From Oscillospiraceae bacterium (lineage in GTDB: Bacteria > Bacillota > Clostridia > Oscillospirales > Oscillospiraceae), in NCBI GenBank assembly GCA_020025395.1, contig JAHHSE010000070.1, positions 1 through 7,412 on the forward strand: a stretch of 7,412 bases of DNA, written 5' to 3'. The translations under genes and the position numbers were made by a program. The notes under the pieces were generated by a model that ran no database searches, was not told where the DNA came from, and worked only from the letters and a program-made list of their open reading frames with translations. This document shows, one piece after another, positions 5,582 through 7,412 of the stretch. The first letter of the stretch is position 1, and each line of letters opens with the position of its first letter.

Positions 5582-6043
5582 ATGAAACCGGAATTTGAGA
5601 TCATAGACTATGAGCCTTGTTATCTCCCTGAGCTTTTGAACATCTCCCTTCCCTGGCTGAAAGAGCATGATATTTTAGAGGATGCGGACATCGAACAGCT
5701 GGAGCATCCGGAGCGGACCCTGGACTCGGGGGGGCGGATCTTTCTCGCCCGCGCGGGAGAGGAGATTGTGGGCATGATGATGCTGGAGCTGTTTGGAGAC
5801 GGGACCTGTGAGCCTTTTAAGTTCGGGGTCAAAAAGCCCTGGCGCAATCGGGGCATCGGTCACGCCCTGATGGATGCCACCCTGGCCGCCGCACGGGAGC
5901 TTCATCAGCATACCGCCGTCCTCACCTCTCACCACTCCCTGGCCCCCGCCCTCCACATCTATGAGAGCTACGGCTTTCAGCACAAGCCCCACGACCATGT
6001 GGCCTTTCAGCTCTCTGACATCTCCATGGAGCTGAAGCTGTAA
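5582..6043 (+). CDS. GNAT-family N-acetyltransferase
   Basis: This 153-residue cytoplasmic protein has the fold signature of GNAT enzymes, which transfer an acetyl group from acetyl-CoA to an amine. The acetyl-CoA pyrophosphate loop is R88-N-R90-G-I-G93 in the segment FGVKKPWRNRGIG, preceded by the strand EIVGMMMLEL (61-70). ALHIYESYGF (123-132) is the usual C-terminal motif with a tyrosine in the general-acid position (Y127). The N-terminal 50 residues, acidic and with a DILEDADIEQLE stretch, would shape the acceptor site. ATG is preceded by AAAGGAG at 5568-5574, 7 nt away. It has its own promoter and ends at a terminator shared with the gene coming from the right, so it is a single-gene unit. 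The acceptor substrate (protein, small amine or antibiotic) cannot be told from the sequence. Confidence 0.88.
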   Translation: MKPEFEIIDYEPCYLPELLNISLPWLKEHDILEDADIEQLEHPERTLDSGGRIFLARAGEEIVGMMMLELFGDGTCEPFKFGVKKPWRNRGIGHALMDATLAAARELHQHTAVLTSHHSLAPALHIYESYGFQHKPHDHVAFQLSDISMELKL

Positions 6044-6045
6044 AC

Positions 6046-6084
6046 AAAATCCCCCTGATCCGATTCGGAGCAGGGGGACTTTTT
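6046..6084. terminator. bidirectional intrinsic terminator between converging GNAT genes
   Basis: TCCCCCTG (6050-6057) pairs with CAGGGGGA (6071-6078), and after one mismatch TCCG pairs with CGGA around a 3-nt loop. TTTTT follows on the + strand (6080-6084), and AAAA precedes the stem (6046-6049), giving a T run on the - strand. It starts 3 nt after the stop of the + strand GNAT gene, and its + strand T run touches the stop codon of the - strand gene. Confidence 0.88.
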
Positions 6085-6610
6085 ACAGGGCCTTCTCAAA
6101 GCCGATAAGCCTTTTTTTCTTTTCCCTTCCAAAGGAGACCTCCATGGTCCCGGCCATTCGATATCCCTGGGAGAGGTAGAGCCTTTGGGCGGGGACATTG
6201 TTTTCAAAGCTGTCCAGCCGAAGAACGGTGCAGCCCTTTTCCCTTCCGATCTCCTCCGCAAAGGAGACGAAGGCCGCCCCCACCCCTCTTCCTGACCAGG
6301 CGGGGTCCACACAGAGGGTATGGATGACAAAGACCTCCTGTGCCTGGGCGGGGATCTCCCAGGGGACCTGTCCGTATTCCGGAATCTGGATCTGATTTAA
6401 GATGGCTGACGCCCCCAGAATACCATCCTCCTCCCCCACATAGAGGGTCCCCTGGGCCAGGGCCTTTCGGGCATCCTCCCCGGTGGGATAAATCCCCCTC
6501 TCCCATCGGTTGTAATCAATTCCCTTTTCCTGGCGGTCAAAAATATGGGCGAAAACCGCCTCCACCCGGGGAAGGTCGGCGGAGGCCGCCAGCCGAAATT
6601 GAATGCTCAT
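6083..6610 (-). CDS. GNAT-family N-acetyltransferase coupled to the AAA+ gene
   Basis: This 175-residue protein is a GNAT enzyme. Motif A is HTLCVDPAWSGRGVGAAF (97-114) with the acetyl-CoA loop R108-G-V-G111, preceded by the strand ILGASAILNQIQI. ENNVPAQRLYLSQGYR (136-151) carries the conserved asparagine and the tyrosine Y145, which usually closes the active site. The N terminus FRLAASADLPRVEAVF is the standard first strand and helix, and the whole length is normal. The substrate is unknown. Its ATG overlaps the TGA of the upstream AAA+ gene (ATGA), and its ribosome binding site is made of the GAG codons at the end of that gene, so translation is probably coupled. It shows little similarity to the + strand GNAT beyond the family motifs. 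Whether it modifies the AAA+ protein or a shared target is only a guess. Confidence 0.9.
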   Translation of the reverse strand: MSIQFRLAASADLPRVEAVFAHIFDRQEKGIDYNRWERGIYPTGEDARKALAQGTLYVGEEDGILGASAILNQIQIPEYGQVPWEIPAQAQEVFVIHTLCVDPAWSGRGVGAAFVSFAEEIGREKGCTVLRLDSFENNVPAQRLYLSQGYRMAGTMEVSFGREKKKRLIGFEKAL

Positions 6611-7412
6611 CCCTCCTCCTCCTCCCGCAGGTCGGAGAGGGTGAGGGCCATCAGCTCCTCCTTGGTAGGCGCCTCCAAGGCCGCAAGCCGATCGGCCTGC
6701 CGGGCCACGGAGCGCTCAAAAACATTCCGCACATCTCTGGCGTTTCCGAAGTTTTCGTCCCGCTCCTCATAGAGCAGGCGGAAGGCTTCCTCCGCGTAGG
6801 CTTTGGCCGTTTCCTCCAGGGTATATCCATTGGTCCTGCAGAGGGAGGAAAAGATCTCCATGAGCTGACCGCCGTCATAGTCCTCGAAAAAGAAATATTT
6901 GTTAAATCGGCTCTCCAGGCCCGGATTGGAATGTATGAAGGCCTCCATCTGTCCGGTATATCCCGCCACGATAACAACCAGGTCGGCCCGATGATCCTCC
7001 ATCCCTTTGAGCAGGGTCTCAACAGCCTCCTTCCCAAAGTCGTTTCCGCCACTGTCCTGCCCCGCCAGAGCGTAGGCCTCATCAATGAAGAGGACCCCGC
7101 CCAGGGCCTTTTGGATGATCTCCTGGGTCTTCAGGGCGGTCTGTCCCACAAAGCCCGCCACCAGACCGGAGCGATCCACCTCCACCAGCTGACCCTTGGA
7201 CAGGACCCCGATGCTGTGATAGATCTTTGCCAGCAGACGGGCCACCGTGGTTTTTCCCGTGCCGGGGTTGCCCAGAAAGACCAGATGGAGGCTCATGGGA
7301 GGGACCGGGAGGGCCTGCTCCTGCCGGAGTTTCCGCACCTTGACCAGATTGATGAGGCTCTTCACATCGGCCTTGACCTTCTCCAGCCCGCAGAGGCTGT
7401 CCAGCTCTTGGA
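6607..7412 (-). CDS. SpoVK/CbbX-like AAA+ ATPase, 5' end missing
   Basis: The visible 267 residues contain a complete AAA+ module of the SpoVK/CbbX type; such proteins form hexameric ring ATPases that remodel partner proteins. The frame continues past the right edge, so the GTG at 7365 is not the start. In visible numbering, LCGLEKVKADVKSLINLVKVR (6-26) is the typical lead-in. Walker A is GNPGTGKT (47-54), the pore-loop segment VDRSGLVAGFVGQT (78-91), Walker B VLFIDEAYAL (106-115), the sensor-1 strand VVIVAGY (145-151), the arginine-finger GLESRF (164-169) and sensor 2 GNARDVRN (222-229). All catalytic motifs are intact. The C terminus LREEEEG is acidic and its GAG codons double as the ribosome binding site for the next gene. 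The target protein is unknown; SpoVK has a sporulation link in Bacillus, but this cannot be assumed here. The missing N terminus could carry extra domains. Confidence 0.92.
   Translation of the reverse strand, partial: QELDSLCGLEKVKADVKSLINLVKVRKLRQEQALPVPPMSLHLVFLGNPGTGKTTVARLLAKIYHSIGVLSKGQLVEVDRSGLVAGFVGQTALKTQEIIQKALGGVLFIDEAYALAGQDSGGNDFGKEAVETLLKGMEDHRADLVVIVAGYTGQMEAFIHSNPGLESRFNKYFFFEDYDGGQLMEIFSSLCRTNGYTLEETAKAYAEEAFRLLYEERDENFGNARDVRNVFERSVARQADRLAALEAPTKEELMALTLSDLREEEEG
6611..6625 (-). promoter_or_regulatory. repeated GGAGG ribosome binding site inside the AAA+ 3' end
   Basis: The - strand run GGGAGGAGGAGGAGG (15 bases) overlaps the last codons of the AAA+ gene and leads into the ATG of the GNAT at 6610. 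Several registers can pair with the anti-Shine-Dalgarno sequence, including ones 5 to 8 nt from the start. Confidence 0.75.

Noticed and set aside
7363..7365. GTG as the start of the AAA+ protein
   Set aside because: The upstream codons, open to the right edge, encode LCGLEKVKAD, the usual lead-in of this family.
1..7412. CRISPR array, tRNA, rRNA, transposase or phage gene
   Set aside because: No regularly spaced repeats, cloverleaf, ribosomal RNA motif or mobile-element domain was seen on either strand.

Overview
This window looks like ordinary chromosomal DNA from a fairly GC-rich, low-copy region of a Bacillota genome, most likely a gut-type Clostridia (Oscillospiraceae-like). The support is strong AGGAGG-type ribosome binding sites, sigma-A-like promoters, a SpoVK/CbbX-type AAA+ ATPase, an XpaC-family protein and an ECF sigma factor with a zf-HC2 anti-sigma factor. 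The taxonomic guess is an inference from gene content and base composition. No rRNA, tRNA, CRISPR array, insertion sequence or phage gene was seen.

Region 1 (1-2587, + strand) is the end of an operon. It holds a PMT-type membrane glycosyltransferase cut off by the left edge, a PHP-domain phosphatase of the histidinol-phosphatase family, and ribose-5-phosphate isomerase B. The gaps are 26 and 24 nt, each gene has a clean ribosome binding site, and a strong intrinsic terminator closes the unit. A perfect 10-bp hairpin sits over the last codons of the phosphatase, just ahead of the rpiB ribosome binding site.

Region 2 (2658-4200, - strand) is a two-gene regulatory operon. An ECF sigma factor overlaps by 11 nt a membrane-spanning zinc-finger anti-sigma factor whose outer part resembles DUF4825. 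A possible self-regulated promoter lies directly upstream of the sigma gene. The pair probably senses an envelope or extracellular condition; the signal is unknown.

Region 3 (4222-5581) contains a single XpaC-family membrane protein on the - strand with its own promoter and terminator. It is separated by a compact divergent promoter region from a GNAT acetyltransferase on the + strand.

Region 4 (5582-7412) has that + strand GNAT converging on a second, unrelated-looking GNAT on the - strand, with a shared bidirectional terminator between them. The second GNAT is translationally coupled (ATGA overlap) to an upstream SpoVK/CbbX-like AAA+ ATPase, which runs off the right edge.

Eight complete or partial genes carry recognisable families and one (XpaC) has a recognised family but unclear function. 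I found no convincing undescribed defence or mobile system. The points most worth following are the DUF4825-like sigma/anti-sigma sensor, the wHTH-XpaC membrane protein without TelA beside it, the AAA+/GNAT coupling, and the RNA hairpin inside the first operon.
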